From Rostratula benghalensis (taxonomy: Eukaryota > Chordata > Aves > Charadriiformes > Rostratulidae), in NCBI GenBank assembly GCA_013399305.1, contig VXAI01000244.1, positions 688,722 to 752,721 of the forward strand: a stretch of 64,000 nucleotides of DNA, read 5' to 3'. The position numbers and the translations under genes were made by a program. Numbering within the stretch: position 1 is the stretch's first letter; each line of letters begins with the position of its first letter. Positions 13,337 to 54,837 of the stretch are shown here, piece by piece. Under the pieces are notes generated by a model. The model had not been told where the DNA came from, searched no databases, and was given only the letters and a program-made list of their open reading frames with translations.

Positions 13337-15104
13337 CGCCCCTTCCCCGAGTCTCCTGGGGACCCCGAGCTGGGTTAGGACAAACAAAGTGCTCGCTGTG
13401 GAGCTGCTGCCTGACTCTGACCCCGTGTGATCAGTAAAATTAAGGAAGGGGGTTTTTGTGAGATGCTCAGGACAGGTACCTGCTGTAACACGTACAATCA
13501 CAGGTGTGGGGCAGTTTTCCCTCATGTAGTTGTATGTTTTATTATATTGATGAGTTGAGAAGTGTATATATATAGAGAGAGATGTAGAGATCCATAACAT
13601 CAACTCATATGGAGGTTCTGCTGGAAGGAGTCGCTGAGACTGGCTGTGTGTAGGATATTATCTATTGCACACGTGTATTCAAACAAGAAAGGTAACCTTA
13701 TAGAAGTCTTACTTTCGGGTTCAGAAATTAGGTTTGGCTTTGCCTTCAAAGCTGTCTTTTTTTGCTCCTGTCCTCGTCACTGGGTGACCCTCTCCTCTTG
13801 CCAGGAGGAAGCCGAGTGCCCCTTCCTGTTCCGTGCCTGCTCTGGGTGAGGTTTCCATTCTGTAAGAGAGGTGGGGTTCATTAATCATCTGAAGGGTTAT
13901 GTTTTAATAGCTGTTAGTTAATAAACTCATTTACCAGCTTCTTTTTGCACACACTGGCTGATACTCTCCGCTGAGACAGTTTCCTTACAAACGGCTGGTG
14001 GAGGAGGAGAAGCAGAAAGGCTGAGAAGCAGATGTTGCATGACCAAGTACCCAGCTGTGTGCTAACAAAATGAATCTCATGGTGATTAGTTAACAATTCT
14101 TTGGCAGTCAGAGGCATATGTAAAACAGTAAACACAGCATGGGGAAATAATAATAATATTTTTGAAAAAAAAAAAAAAAAGCAGCAGCGTTTTCTGAGCT
14201 TAAAACACTGGCAACATCAGGTCAACCATCTGTGTTGCCGAAGAGCTGACTGTGCTGTGGGTAAGTCACACCAAGGTCAGTTGAGTGACTTGAAGTCCTT
14301 AACCCTTTATTGGTAAACCAGAACATTTTGGTTTTCTCAGCACGGAGAGCATCATAATTTGAATGACATGAGCCACAGCAAGGATACCTGAGCTTAAACT
14401 GTTAATAAAAGAAAACAGTTAGTGGTGGGGTGTTCTTACCTGCTGTTCCGTGAAGACGTTCAGCCACCAGCAGCAGAGCACAGGAACAGGCAAAAAGCCC
14501 TGGCCATTTAAAGTCAGCTTCTAAATTTAAGGTTAACTCCATTGGTGGGATGGAGTTGCTGTTGTTGTATCTGTGGGTGAGTGTGGGTGACAGAGGGAGA
14601 TAAAGATCACCGTGACCTTCTGGCTATGTAATTTAGAGCTGCGGCTGCAGCTACAACAGTCTGCCCTCTGGAATAATTCTCTGCTGCAATGCCTGGGGTT
14701 TTCTCTCATTAGAGAAATAAAGGAGTGTGCTGGTCTGGGAATGCCATCATCCCTCCCTTGGAACCCCGTCCCTGCCCTTCCTGCCCCCCTGCCCCAGCAG
14801 CACAGCCCTGTCGTTCTGGCCAGTTACTCGTGGCAGGTAATAGCAGTCTGGAGAGTAAATCTGGGGAAAGGGTGCAAGTCGAGAACCCCGCTGCTCAGCA
14901 CATGGGTGGGAGAAGGTTTATTAAATCCAAGATGTCTTTATAAAACACAGAATTAACACTTAGATTCCAGGGTAGTGACAGGGCTGGTTTCAGACACGTT
15001 GTGCTGCAGCCAGGGAGGAGCAGGGCTGTCCCGGTTCGGGGTGTGCTCGGGGGGGTTGGGAGCGGGATGGGACAGACCAGACCGGGCACACGGGAACAGC
15101 AAAA

Positions 15105-15147
15105 GGGAAGGGGTTGGGGGTGGGTGGTTGGGGTTGGGGTTGGGGTT
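15105..15147 (+). repeat. G-rich tract with tandem TTGGGG, quadruplex-type
   Basis: Consecutive G runs of three to five bases are separated by two or three bases. They end in three tandem TTGGGG units at 15128-15145. This satisfies the usual four-run G-quadruplex pattern several times over. The hexamer equals a ciliate telomere unit, but vertebrate telomeres use TTAGGG, so this is a short local repeat and not telomeric sequence. Confidence 0.85.
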
Positions 15148-18100
15148 GCTTTGCTCGCTGGCTGCTGTTCTGAGAAAACCTTCCTCCCTGCCTGAGTCCT
15201 GGCTCGCAGGTGCCGGGCGCCATTGGGGCGGTGGGGAGCTGAGAGAAAGAACGAAAACACTGCATTTCCTGCAGGGCGCTGGAAGCACTTCTCTGGTAAC
15301 GTGAGGGACCTGTAAGGGTTTTAATTTTCACGGCTTTGGTCTTGCCACCTGCGTGCAATGCCCTGCCTGAGGCAGGAGCCCCCTGCCCAGTGCCGCGGGT
15401 TTCCTCTGCGGCGCTGCTCTGGGTGGAAGGTGTCGGTACCTCTGCCTGGCGGGAGCACTGGATAAGGACTTAAAATGTAAGTAGGCTTTAAACTTTTAAG
15501 TACCTTCACGGTGCTAGAGCATATGCAAATAATAAAACTTAAAAACATCAATATATCTGTCCTGTTAATTTTTACTACTGCTTACAGATACCCTGCTTCC
15601 GGGTTATTTTTTATACTCCAGGAATATACTAGGTTGCCAAATAATTGCATTTATACTGCACTTCAAACAAAAATTTAATATTTTCTATAATGCTGGCAGT
15701 AAATTCCTTGGCGAACTGTAATGCAGAACATCAGCAGTTGTGCAGATGGTTAAGTTTCTGCCCAAGGAAGTAAACTAATTTAATTGTATTACGGAAGACC
15801 TGTGAAATGCTGTTCCTCATCAGATGTCAGAGCCACGTACGCGGTGTTCAGCGTACAGCACCTGACAACAGGGAGTTAACTCTGGGTGGCTGAGGATCTT
15901 CAAGGTGCCTACAGTCTAAAAAGCTGAGCGGTGTCTCCCGATGGCTCCGTCACTTGCTCCCGGGAAGTGCTCAGCTTGGACGCGGCTGTAGGGAGCGACT
16001 GTTCCTCTGGCCATGGTGGTTCTGTCTGGGGACTCGGGGTGACGTTGGGGCTGCGCTGCTCTTTGCAGGTCTCACTCTGCCAGCACCCTCTACGTCACAG
16101 TCGGCTTCATCTCCCAACCCGCTCCCAGCGCTGCGTCTCCCAGTCTGTGTCTGGGGGTGCCCCTGGGTCGCCCAGCAGCAGCCCCGTGGCTGGGCAAGGT
16201 GGGCTCCCCCCAGGGCCAGCGCTGGCCCGAGCCACGGGGCCGGTGGCCTGGGGCACGGCTGGGCCTCAGCAGGGCTCTGCACCAGCCGGTGTGTTCCCAT
16301 CTGCTTTCCTCTTCCTTTCCAGTTGCTGTTAGACTAAATCAGGACAGTAAAATCTCAAATAACCCTCAGTTCAGTAGATGATTTCTATGGGCGCAAAGCA
16401 GGTGTTGCAGTGTGGACTCCAGCACCTGCAGCACAACTGAATCTGTCTAATTTTTTGCTGCTACTAGTGTTGCCCTAGAGAGAGAATAATATCTAAGTAG
16501 GTTATAGCTGGTACATTTTTGGATAAATAGGTTATTTTTATAGGGATCTAATAGCTGAGCTTTGTTCTTAGAATGGAATTGTGTCTATTTTTGTGATTTT
16601 GTATGTGCTTAATCTCTAGGATAGGAATTGTTCAACTGATGGATTTACTAAATGGCTCTTAGTTCACCTGCATTCTTTCCTGAGTCCTCCAGGCTCCAAA
16701 CACTAATTAATGGAATGTTTTAGAGTGGGAGCAATGATGATGCAAATTTTCTTAGTAAATTGTAAGTCTTCAATGTCGATATCCTCTGTAAATTTAAAGC
16801 TACTGCATTGTTTTGCATCAACATAGTGATTCCTGCTTTGTTGCAAATTCTGTGCCTGCATGACCATAAAAATAAATGATGAACAATCGTTTAGGACAGG
16901 AGATGTAATCAGCTAAAGCCTAATGAAGCTTATACTTCAGAGCAGGCTCATCTGCTAAAATACTGCATTGGCTGAGTCGCTGCTGCAAATGGGTGGTTTC
17001 ATAATTGCCTTTCAAGTTGGGTTGATAAAGCACTCTCTTATCTCCGTGACCCCTCGTTATAGCCCCTCTGCCCCCTGCTCACCCCACCCTTGTCACAGCC
17101 CTGTCCTGCCCCTAGAGACCCCTCGGGACGGGGCGCGTCCCAACCCCCTGGTGCTGCTCTGGGGGGTGCCGGGTGCCTCTGGCCGGGTGGCACCCGTGTG
17201 GCAGGCGTGGGCAGCAGCTCCCAAAGTTACGTCTCCAGCCTGATGCTGGGGGCAGGCAGGGGCTGTGGGGTCCCCGAGTCCCCGGGAGCGAGCTGTGGCA
17301 GGCAGGCACTCGCAGCAGTTTTGGACCTTGCTGCTTCTGGAGCTGAGGTAAGGAGGAGAGGAGTACGTCGACCTTGGCTGTCTGAGCTTGTTAGCCGTGT
17401 CAATTAATCCACCAAACCCCAGGGGTGAGCACACAGTGGCTTCTGACAGCTCTTCTGAATGAGCCCTACCTGTCGGTGGGGATGGGTCTCCCTGCCATGG
17501 AGCCCCTGGGTGGGCACTGGCTGTGGAGCTGGGCTTCTGCAGGGGCAGGGTGCCACACGGGCAGGGAACTCCAGCTCTCCCTCATACTTCACTTGGAAGC
17601 AGCTGAATCCCAAAGGCTGAGCCGTTCTGCTTTGCTGGCATCCAGCTCCTCACACTTGCTCTGCTCAGAGAAAGCACTATTTCATGTTTAATTGAAAATC
17701 CTGCATGCCATAGCAGAAAGTAATTTTTATGAAATGAATAGTGATGAAATAATAGGATATGCTGTGCAAGGGAAAAGATAAATCCCTTTCATTTTTAATA
17801 TTACACGATGATTAACTTAACACATAGGGAAATGCTCTTTCCTCTGTGATTACTTCAGCAGCACTATAAACAGGAGCTTCCCTGCAAAACTGCCTCATGA
17901 CACAATGTGGGTGGTGGGTGCTTCCTCCCTGCACCGTGCCTGGCACTGGGTGTTGGTGTTTCTGAGTTCTGGGGGTCCCCTACGTGTGGCCCAGCTCCTG
18001 TTCACTGTGCCCCCCAGCCCAGCTTGTGCTGTCACCAGGCACGGGAACACCACGGCCACCTCTGGGAGCGCCGGGACTTCCCCAGCAGCTTGAAAAGCTG

Positions 18101-21100
18101 GGTCGAGAAGTTCTGACTCTTGGATAAAAACTGCCCAATGACTGTTCCCTGGAGCAGGAGCTGCTCTGCTCCCTGTGCCTGCTGCTGGGGGTCCCCACAG
18201 AGCCCAGAAGGCTGTGGATGGTGTTCCCACGCAGGGAGTGAACTGAACTGCTCTCTGTGTGTTGAAAATCAGCGCCGAGCTCACAGCGGTGCAGAGGGAC
18301 ATTGGGGATGGTGTTTGAGATCCCAGTTCACTGCTGTGCAAACTGGGTTTTATGGGTCTGGCTGTGACGGAGCTGGTGGGATGCCCAAGCTGTAACACTC
18401 TCTGGTCCATGGTGGTTGGTGCCCCGAGAGGTCCATCCTGTCCCAGGAGAGCAGACACCCCGTGCCTTGCTGAGTGCGGTGTCTGTCAGGCTCCTGCTCT
18501 GCCAAGCTCCAGGCTGAAATAGGTTAGTGGGCCTAGAAATTATGCAGAGTGTAATTGCATGTCTTGCTTCCTATGGAAAGCAGGCTAAAAATAAACCTGT
18601 CTATGATTTGCATAACTTCTGTTCTAATCAGAACACTCAAAAATAAGGAAAAAGTGGGGGGGAGGAAAAAAAAAAAAGGGTCTTGGCATGCGACGATGTC
18701 CCCTTATGCTGGGGAAGGAGTGCCAAGTGCCGAGCAGACGAGGTGGTGTGTGTAACAGCGGCTGCCAGGACGTTCCTCTCGGGGCTGTGGTGAGATGTCA
18801 CCCCCCGGGCCCTGCGCTGGGGCTGGGGTACGGTGTGGCATGGCTGTGTGGGGACAGAGCCTCTGCCAAACCCCACGCTGGGTCAGGCAGCCCCAGTGCC
18901 CGCTGTGCAGCCCGGGCTGGGCTGGGACACAGAGACAGCACTTGCTGAATTTGCCCATCAGCTGCGGGTTATCAAAGGGAAGCATTAATATTAGAGCAGT
19001 TTGGGGACTCCAGGAACATTTTGTTTGGGTGTGTATGCTAATTGTGCTTTCTTGACCAAACAGGTTTGTTTGCTGTCTCACTAAATCCTTTTCTCTGGTG
19101 TGAACAGACTGAAAAGTCACACTGTACAGTGAAGGGGATGAGTGGAAGATTGTGTGTAACTTAGGAAAAGCAAAGCCATGGTTATCCCAAGGAAAATCAC
19201 CTGTTTTTTGGGTTCCTGACCTTTTTTTTGGTCGTTCCCGTTCTGTGTCTGCCCAGTTCAGAGCAGACTGTTTCATGTATTATTGTAACCTGTGACAGCT
19301 ACAGAGGACCCTGACGTCACTGCTCCAGTGCCTGTGCTGGGCTCTACAGCACCAGTGTCGGATGCTCCCCGTGCCCCAAGGCTGGGTAGGTGCAATGAGC
19401 TGCACAGCCGTTAACACTCAGCAAGGGATTGGGGGCACAGTTAGGAACCTTTAATAAAGTGCTGTTATTAAAACAACCCTGGTTTTTTTAACAGGTTTGC
19501 ATGTTACAAATTCTAATTGTAGTTTTGACCCTTAAGGTTGTTGTAACACACTCTTTTACTGTGTTGAGCCTGTTCGTGTCGCTTGTGCAGCTCCATCCCC
19601 GTGTGGTGCTTCCATCAGGCTCTGTCCTGCTCACTTTGTCTTCACCTGCTGTTGTGACAGCAAAAACCTGGTGCCCCTCGTGCTTTATGGCTCTCTCTCA
19701 AGTTCTTTCTCCTGTTCAAACCCTCTTGATTTCGCAGTGCTGGATCCTGACTCTTCGCTTCCAAGATTCAGCCAACTGTGATGCCTGTATTTGCAAACGG
19801 AGGCGATTGTTAGTCGGGTAACGAGTGTTATTTTCATACACCAACCAAATGGCACTGAAAGACTCCATCGAAACGCCTTCTGTGCTCTGCCAATGTTTTT
19901 CTCCTTCCTTCTGCACTAAACAATACTTTTTTTTTTCGTGGTAGATGAGGAACCCAGCCATGGGCATTCATGAACCAGAGGCTTCTGTTATGGTTGACTT
20001 TGCCATTTGACTTTGTTTCTGTGTTGCCAAAAATAAAAACCTGGAGGATGGCATACAGGCTCCCTCTGTATTTCATCTCTTGTCCTTCTCAGCTCCAAGT
20101 GTTTTTCAGAATAAACAATGTGTTATTTGCCAGTGCTTTTGCATTTCGTAAAAGTTGTTTGGGAATGGGCCTTCCGAAGCATATTTTGGTTATCTTCAAA
20201 ACTTGAAATACTTTTAATGATGACATTCGTGAGCAAACACAAAGCCAAACTATTTTTGTATACATTTGGTTATTTGTAGAACATTTCCAGCCCTGTGAGA
20301 TCCCACAGAAACAATTCAGGAGATGTGATGCCCCCGAGTGAGGACTGAGTGGCTTTGTCTCCCTGGCACCACCTGGACTGCAGATCTGAAGGCTCCATCC
20401 TTGTGGTGATCGCCCCATGGAGCATGATCTCCTAAATCCCTAGGCTTAAAAAGTCAAAACTCGTAGTTCTTGATGTTTTCTGAGTGTATTTTTATTGCTA
20501 ACAAAAATAAGATGATCCCAAATGTGAGGTGGGATGTACATACTGTAACAAGGTTTCTGGCAACTTTATTTTGTAAATCTGGATGAACAGTTCTTCATTT
20601 ATTTCAGAAGTTCTGTAAAAGACACTGCCAGTATTGGTGAATGCTGTGGTAAATAATTTTTTAATACTGTAAGGCTTACCTACACCATAATTGCCATAAA
20701 TAAGAATATCTAACCAAGAACTTACAGGTCAGTATGTAAGAAACTACAGTTAAACAAGCCTTTCAGAGTAAACCTTCCTATTATTTTTCAGCTTTCAGCT
20801 AGTAAATGAGTTTGGTTTAATGGATTATTGTGACTATGAAGTGCCTTGGGATTTTTTCTGTACAATAGACCCCACTTAAATTCTTCTATGAGTTGTCTGT
20901 GTCTGTCGTGTTCATATAACCAGATGAATTTGATGTACTTACCCTTTCCTTTTGGTGAATTTGCAGAATATCGTTAATGACACAGCCATAGTTCAGCTAC
21001 ATGAAAGATCCTTAATTCAATTTTCTTTAAAGAAGATTGGCACTAGTAACATTTAGCCACTTAACCACCTTTATTTCACAGCATGGTAATTGGCAAATGC

Positions 21101-22404
21101 TCTGCACCCTGATTTCCCCGCAGTGCAAAGAAACAAGATTTGCTGCCGCAGTTAAAAGTTTATGGATTAGTTCTGTTACTTGGAGGAATTAAATTCCCTC
21201 CTGTGCTGCCAGGGCAGGTCCTGCTGCTCCTCAGCGAGGTCTCTCCAGTCCCAGTTCCTTCTGTGCTGTGGCTTGGGCACTGCCACCTGCACCCTGGGGG
21301 TCCCTGCGCTGGGGCAGTGGGGAGGGGGTTGAGAGGCCAGTCTGAGTGTGGCTGTTGGCCTGGTTCTCCAGGAGATGATGGGCAGTTTCTGGGTGCGTTG
21401 GGCAGCATGGCCTTAGCAGAGCAGGTCGGGCTCTCCTGCAAGAGCCCACCCCAAGGCTGAATCCCTCCTGGGTCGCTCTCTGCTGGACACTGGCACGCAG
21501 AGGGTAAATAATTCAATAAAATTGATGGCAATCCCCCAGAGCTGTCGGAGCACTGGGATGTGTACAAAAGCTCATCTCTAGGGAAGAATGGTATAAAGGA
21601 CTTCTCAGCAGATGTCCTTTATCTGAAAGTTTTGATAATTTCTCAAATACTCTTATTTTCTTTGTTATAACATGTTTTCTCCAGATGCTGGAATAACTTC
21701 CAGCACTGCTGAAGGAGGCTGATCTGGAGGCCGTGTCCCTGCCCCTCTCTGTGCTGGCACCGATGGTTAATGGATGGAGGCTCTTGGTTGTCCCTGTGTG
21801 TCTGTCACCTGAACCCAGGCTGTCACGGTCCCTCCACTGGTGCTCACCCTGTGACAGTGGCTCCAGTCCCCAGGGTTTCGTGTCTGAGTTTTCTGGGGGA
21901 TGCTCACATAACTTGCTGAGTGCAGCGTGGCTTAATAACTTTGCTGTCTGTGTCTTCAGTCAAATAATTAATTCTCCACATTTAGCAGTGAGAAATTCAC
22001 ACATCCCAGCAGGCCTCAGTGAGATTCTGTTAATCCTAATGAATGTTTGAAAACTTTTGTGAGACTCCTTACTGAGGAATCTAAAATACATTGTAAAAAT
22101 ATTTTCTCCCTGCAGCAGTACTCTGAACCATCGTCCTCCTTTGATACCTGTCCGTATCCCCAAGGAGCCCAGTTAAGTTCTGTCTCTGCTCCCCAGGCTC
22201 AGGACTTCTCTTCCCTCACAAACGTCTCCCCGGGGTCATTCCCCAATCCCCCTTCTGCTGGTGACAGCCCCGGTGACTTCAGACAAGTTTGGTTCTTGTC
22301 TGTTGGTCTGATCTCAGCCCAGCCTGACCGGTGATGCTGGCTGAGGGAGAAGGTGAGGAGTCTGTCAGTAGGGCCACAACAGATTAAAATAATTTTTTTG
22401 CCTT

Positions 22405-22419
22405 CCCCCCCCCCCCCCC
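22405..22419. repeat. Poly-C tract
   Basis: Fifteen C residues in a row, preceded by a T-rich stretch. This is a simple homopolymer whose length may be uncertain in the assembly. Confidence 0.9.
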
Positions 22420-23283
22420 ATGTCCTTTAATAATCTAAGGGTTTTTTTCTTTAATTGTGTTTTTGTAAAATGCATCATTTGCATTTCACATCCAAAAATA
22501 AGCTTCTGATGTATTTGGCTCTTCTCCCGTGTTTGTTCTAGGAACTGCAGTTGCATTCTTTGCCTTGTCTGTCCTGTTCTCTGCCAGGGGACATCTACGC
22601 CTGGTGACATTGCCATTCCTGATGCAGCAGATGAAGATGCCCGTGCCGTGTCTCACCAGAGAGGATCTCCACTGAATTAGTCAGTGGTTGGCCTTTTCTC
22701 ACGTGGGATCTGGCAATCAAAAGATGTGATTAATTTAGACTTGGGGAGCAGAGCAGTGTGGACCCACCAGTGTTCAGGTCTCATTAAAAGGCAAATGAGC
22801 AGAGTCCTGAGGTGATTATCTGCTCCTCAGCATCCTGCCCACCACTGGGCTCCCAGGCAGCTGGTAATTGCTGGGTGGTGTAGGTGCTCATTGAGTCCCT
22901 GAGCTGGACACCCTCATTTTCTTTGCTGTCTCAGACAGTAAAGCCCCCCCTGAGGGTGAGCTCGATTGCTCTTTGAGGATTCAGCGTTACCCCGAGCAGA
23001 GCCCAGCCCATAATATGGCCAGGGTCCCAGGAGGATGGCCCGGTCATGGCCACCTTCTCAGCTTCTTCACTGGCCTCAATCTTCCCAGGGAGCTGCTCTT
23101 CATAGCGGGCAGGGTCCAAACCCGGGTTTGTGTGAGCGGCTGCTGAGCGAGCCCTGGGACGGCTGGAGTGGTCTGGTGTGTGCGGCTGAACCCTTCTTTA
23201 CACGGCTTTTGCTTGGAAACGCCAAAGATGGCCCAGTCTTACTCTACTGATAGCCGAGTTTTAATTCAAGAGTGGCTGTTTCC

Positions 23284-23754
23284 ACTTGGTGACCCCCGTA
23301 ATTCCTGTCCCGGGCACCCCAGCGGGTGCTCCGTTCGCCCTTGCTCTGCGCTTCCCACCGGACTTCCATTCCGGGGGCAGCTCCTGGGGGTCCCGGGGAG
23401 CTCTGGCCCCGCCGGGGCTGCACCGGGACCCCCCCTCCTCCCCCCGGCACCGNNNNNNNNNNNNNNNNNNNNNNNNNNNNNNNNNNNNNNNNNNNNNNNN
23501 NNNNNNNNNNNNNNNNNNNNNNNNNNNNNNNNNNNNNNNNNNNNNNNNNNNNNNNNNNNNNNNNNNNNNNNNNNNNNNNNNNNNNNNNNNNNNNNNNNNN
23601 NNNNNNNNNNNNNNNNNNNNNNNNNGGGGCGGCAGAGGCCGCGGGACCGGCCGTGCCTGGCGGGAGCGGGCCCGGGGAATGCGAATCCCTTCCCTTTCAC
23701 ATCTCTTCCCTTGAAGTGCTGTTTTGTGCAGAAGTCTCGGGGTGAAAGTCTGCA
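23284..23754. promoter_or_regulatory. CpG island interrupted by an assembly gap; candidate promoter or first exon
   Basis: Both flanks of the unsequenced block are very GC-rich and full of CpG, unlike the sequence 300 bases away on either side. A good splice donor (TCTGCA then GTGAGT at 23755) follows the island on the + strand, 2.6 kb before the first MAGI3 exon seen here. This arrangement fits an alternative MAGI3 first exon and promoter. It also fits the true exon 1 being partly hidden in the gap. Neither flank shows the expected exon 1 protein, and the bases just before 23755 do not encode its known end, so this remains a candidate. Confidence 0.45.
23453..23625. other. Assembly gap (173 N)
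   Basis: Unsequenced bases in the middle of the GC-rich island. The real length may differ from the N count. Apparent open frames that cross the gap are artefacts of reading N as open codons. Confidence 0.99.
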
Positions 23755-52505
<28,751 letters not shown>

Positions 52506-54410
52506 CTGAAGCTTTTTTAGAACATGTTTTAATCAAGTTTCTAATAATGGTCATTTAAAAGCATTGTTTCTTTTCACGAAGTTACCATTTTTTTCAGAAA
52601 CCGGTTGGAGAGTGGAAAGTATTTCATTTGTTCTTAAATTATCTCAGCTGCATGAAGGACCTTGTGGATTGCTTGACTGAGACTCTTCCACGAGCTGCTG
52701 TCCCCTGTCCTTTGCCACCTCTTCTGCTGCTCCCGCTGTCGCGCTGCTGCCGCTTCCCCAGGTCGCGCTGTGAGTTCCGAACAAAGCTATCGAATGCCTG
52801 CATTGCCAATGTGGTCACGACTCACTTGTCCTTGTGCCAAGTTACCCCCTGCCCCCGCTCCCTCTCATCCTCCCCGTACGGCACCGCCGCAGGAAAGACA
52901 GGGTTTGTTGGAAATGGGTGTTTTCTCAAGAGCACGTTGTATGTTTCTGTGGGGACACCCCCACGTTCTGGCTGGCTCCGCGAGGAGCTGGGCCGGTTGG
53001 TTCTATTCCTTCTAGGGCAGCAAATGAGCCACTGCATCAATTTTTGTACCTGACACAAGATCGTGTAGATAGAAATTATATTTGACATAGTGTTTTGTAA
53101 TTTTGCTTTTTATGAACACAGCAAAATTGCTTTATTTTCTTGGTTCATAAGGATGTTATAGGGATACTTGTAACAACTGCAAACATCTGTCTGAGGAGAG
53201 AGAAGTCTGGGTTCTGTTGAACAACATCGTTCCTTGTCTCGTCCTGGCCCTGTGTCACCCGTACCCTCCCCTGCAAACATCAGTGAGCACAGGTTTCTTT
53301 TCGGCCTCACCGTCACTAATTCCTTCCTGCTGCTGAGGAAGGGGATTTTTGTCCTCTGCAGCAGCAGCAACAACTGACCTCTAGGACAGAACCAGCTGCA
53401 GCAGCAGCAGCGTCTCAGTGCAGGTCTTGCCCGTGTGTGGGAGACGTCTCCCCTGTTTGACTGGGAGCAGTGGGAGGGTGATACAGGGGGAGCACGGGGC
53501 TCCGTATTTATTGTTTGGGCTACAACCGTAATCCACAAAGGGGGAAGTTTCTGGCAGGTGCTGAGCCCTCCAGCTCCAAGAGCCGTGTCAAGGGCTTTGT
53601 TTTGTTCAGTTTCAGTGATGATTTCCTGACTGCAAAGAAGTGGTACAAGGAGCCCTGGGTCCAGCTTGCAGGAGGGGGTGGAAAAGGTCAAGCTTCACTT
53701 ACCCCTGTTAAAATTCAGATCAATGTGCTCTGCTGTTTCAGTGAGTGTCTTGTTTTGCCTTTGAAACACACAATGTTTTTAACGCTAATGAAGCCCAGCG
53801 AATCGGTTCCAAGTTGAATTATTTAGAAGAACAGATGACTCCTCAAGCAGCTTTTAAAACAAGGACTTAGAAAATGAAATGGGCTTCAGGGCAGCCCTGA
53901 CCGCGCTCTGCTGCTCGCCGTGGGGTGACCATGGACCCGCTCTGCAGCACCCTGGAGTGCGACTGTGAACACGCGGAATGCTCTGAAGCAGCCTGTGCAG
54001 GTACCACCCCTGTTCTCCACCAGAGACTCTGCTTTAATCCGAGTTGTATGCACTTGCCCTGAGCACTGAGTACGTAACAAATCCAGACCTTTAATACAAA
54101 GATTCGTTAGCACCACGGAAATTACCTCCCTGTCATCCCCCCTCTTCTTTTTCTCTGTGCTGATGTGCCCTGATTTCGTGTCCTACCTGTGTGTGACCTC
54201 TCCTTCCACAGGGCCTGTACCTGTACTTTTACTGTGTCAGACGTAGGGACGTGGCCGTGGAACGCGGAGCGATGTAAGGATGTTCTGGGTGTAAATGTTT
54301 ATATATTGTACAGCACCTTTATACAGACTTCGGAGGTTCTGACAAGAGAGAGACCTGTAAATCGCTCATTATTTTTTATATAGATATTAAAAAGACACTC
54401 CAGTTCTCGG
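52506..54410 (+). other. MAGI3: MAGI3 3' UTR (long isoform)
   Basis: No spliced coding sequence follows the TGA. The region includes AT-rich blocks and two CAG clusters at about 53357-53368 and 53397-53411. It ends in a very AT-rich stretch near 54.3-54.4 kb with an ATTAAA and a GT-rich sequence downstream. The right boundary is inferred. Use of the AATAAA at 54832 would lengthen it by about 450 bases. Confidence 0.65.
54386..54391 (+). promoter_or_regulatory. MAGI3: Candidate MAGI3 polyadenylation signal ATTAAA
   Basis: ATTAAA sits in an AT-rich context (TATATAGATATTAAAAAG) and is followed within 30 bases by a GT-rich element. It is the first good signal after the long-isoform stop codon. 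Confidence 0.5.
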
Positions 54411-54656
54411 CCTGTTGGTTCCCCACTGTATGAAATAGATTCTCTGTTGAGTTCCGTGCTGTGATACTGGAAACAGCTCGATCTGTGACCCAGGTTTCAC
54501 CCCACAAACACAACGGTCTCCTGGAAAACAAATGCAATTTATTATTGGACATTCCCTTGACTCCCTGCTCAAGTAACAAGTGTTCAACAAAGGTGTCACA
54601 AGAGTCATCAAGTCATGTAGAAACAGTCATTAATGCTGAAATACTTGTACTGTAGG

Positions 54657-54662
54657 TTTATT
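54657..54662 (-). promoter_or_regulatory. PHTF1: Candidate PHTF1 polyadenylation signal AATAAA
   Basis: On the minus strand the context reads GTACAAATAAACC, preceded by AT-rich sequence. It is the first AATAAA after the PHTF1 stop. A second copy lies further on at 54538-54543. Confidence 0.55.
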
Positions 54663-54831
54663 TGTACATTTTGATATATAAAATTGTCATCTCCTTTTAC
54701 ATCTTACAACTTTTCCTTGTACAGAAAATAGCTGTAAACAATTTGCTACCAAAAATTCTTACGCCATCTGACCCCTGATGTGAAAGAATGAAGCTCTGAA
54801 AAGTTCCTCAGTTTTTGCTTTTTTCATTACT

Positions 54832-54837
54832 AATAAA
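54832..54837 (+). promoter_or_regulatory. MAGI3: Candidate distal MAGI3 polyadenylation signal AATAAA
   Basis: A perfect AATAAA on the + strand, 2.3 kb after the long-isoform stop. If used, the MAGI3 transcript would overlap the presumed PHTF1 3' UTR. The downstream sequence is G-rich but has no strong GT element. Confidence 0.35.

Larger units (their letters stand above)
13337..23283. other. Non-coding stretch, probable MAGI3 intron 1 (continued)
   Basis: No coding exon or RNA gene is visible. The largest open frames here are minus-strand frames of 187 codons (near 17.9-18.4 kb) and 190 codons (near 18.7-19.3 kb). They have no low-complexity bias, no recognisable domain and no matching splice context, so I treat them as chance. 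AT-rich blocks at 16.44-16.96 kb and 20.4-21.1 kb contain TAAT-type motifs. Simple tracts are a 16-base A run at 14165-14180 and a 15-base C run at 22405-22419. Confidence 0.6.

Noticed and set aside
13040..13603. 187-codon minus-strand open frame with HHENT/VTTRT-type repeats
   Set aside because: It is produced by reading the 47-bp minisatellite; the flanks show no domain or splice context.
14165..14180. Poly-A run as a retroposon tail
   Set aside because: The preceding sequence is not a recognisable gene or LINE end; it is a plain homopolymer after an ATA-rich stretch.
15128..15145. TTGGGG units as an interstitial telomere
   Set aside because: The vertebrate repeat is TTAGGG and only three units are present.
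17895..19276. Minus-strand open frames of 187 and 190 codons
   Set aside because: No recognisable domain, no splice sites linking them to anything, and composition like the surrounding GC-rich non-coding DNA.
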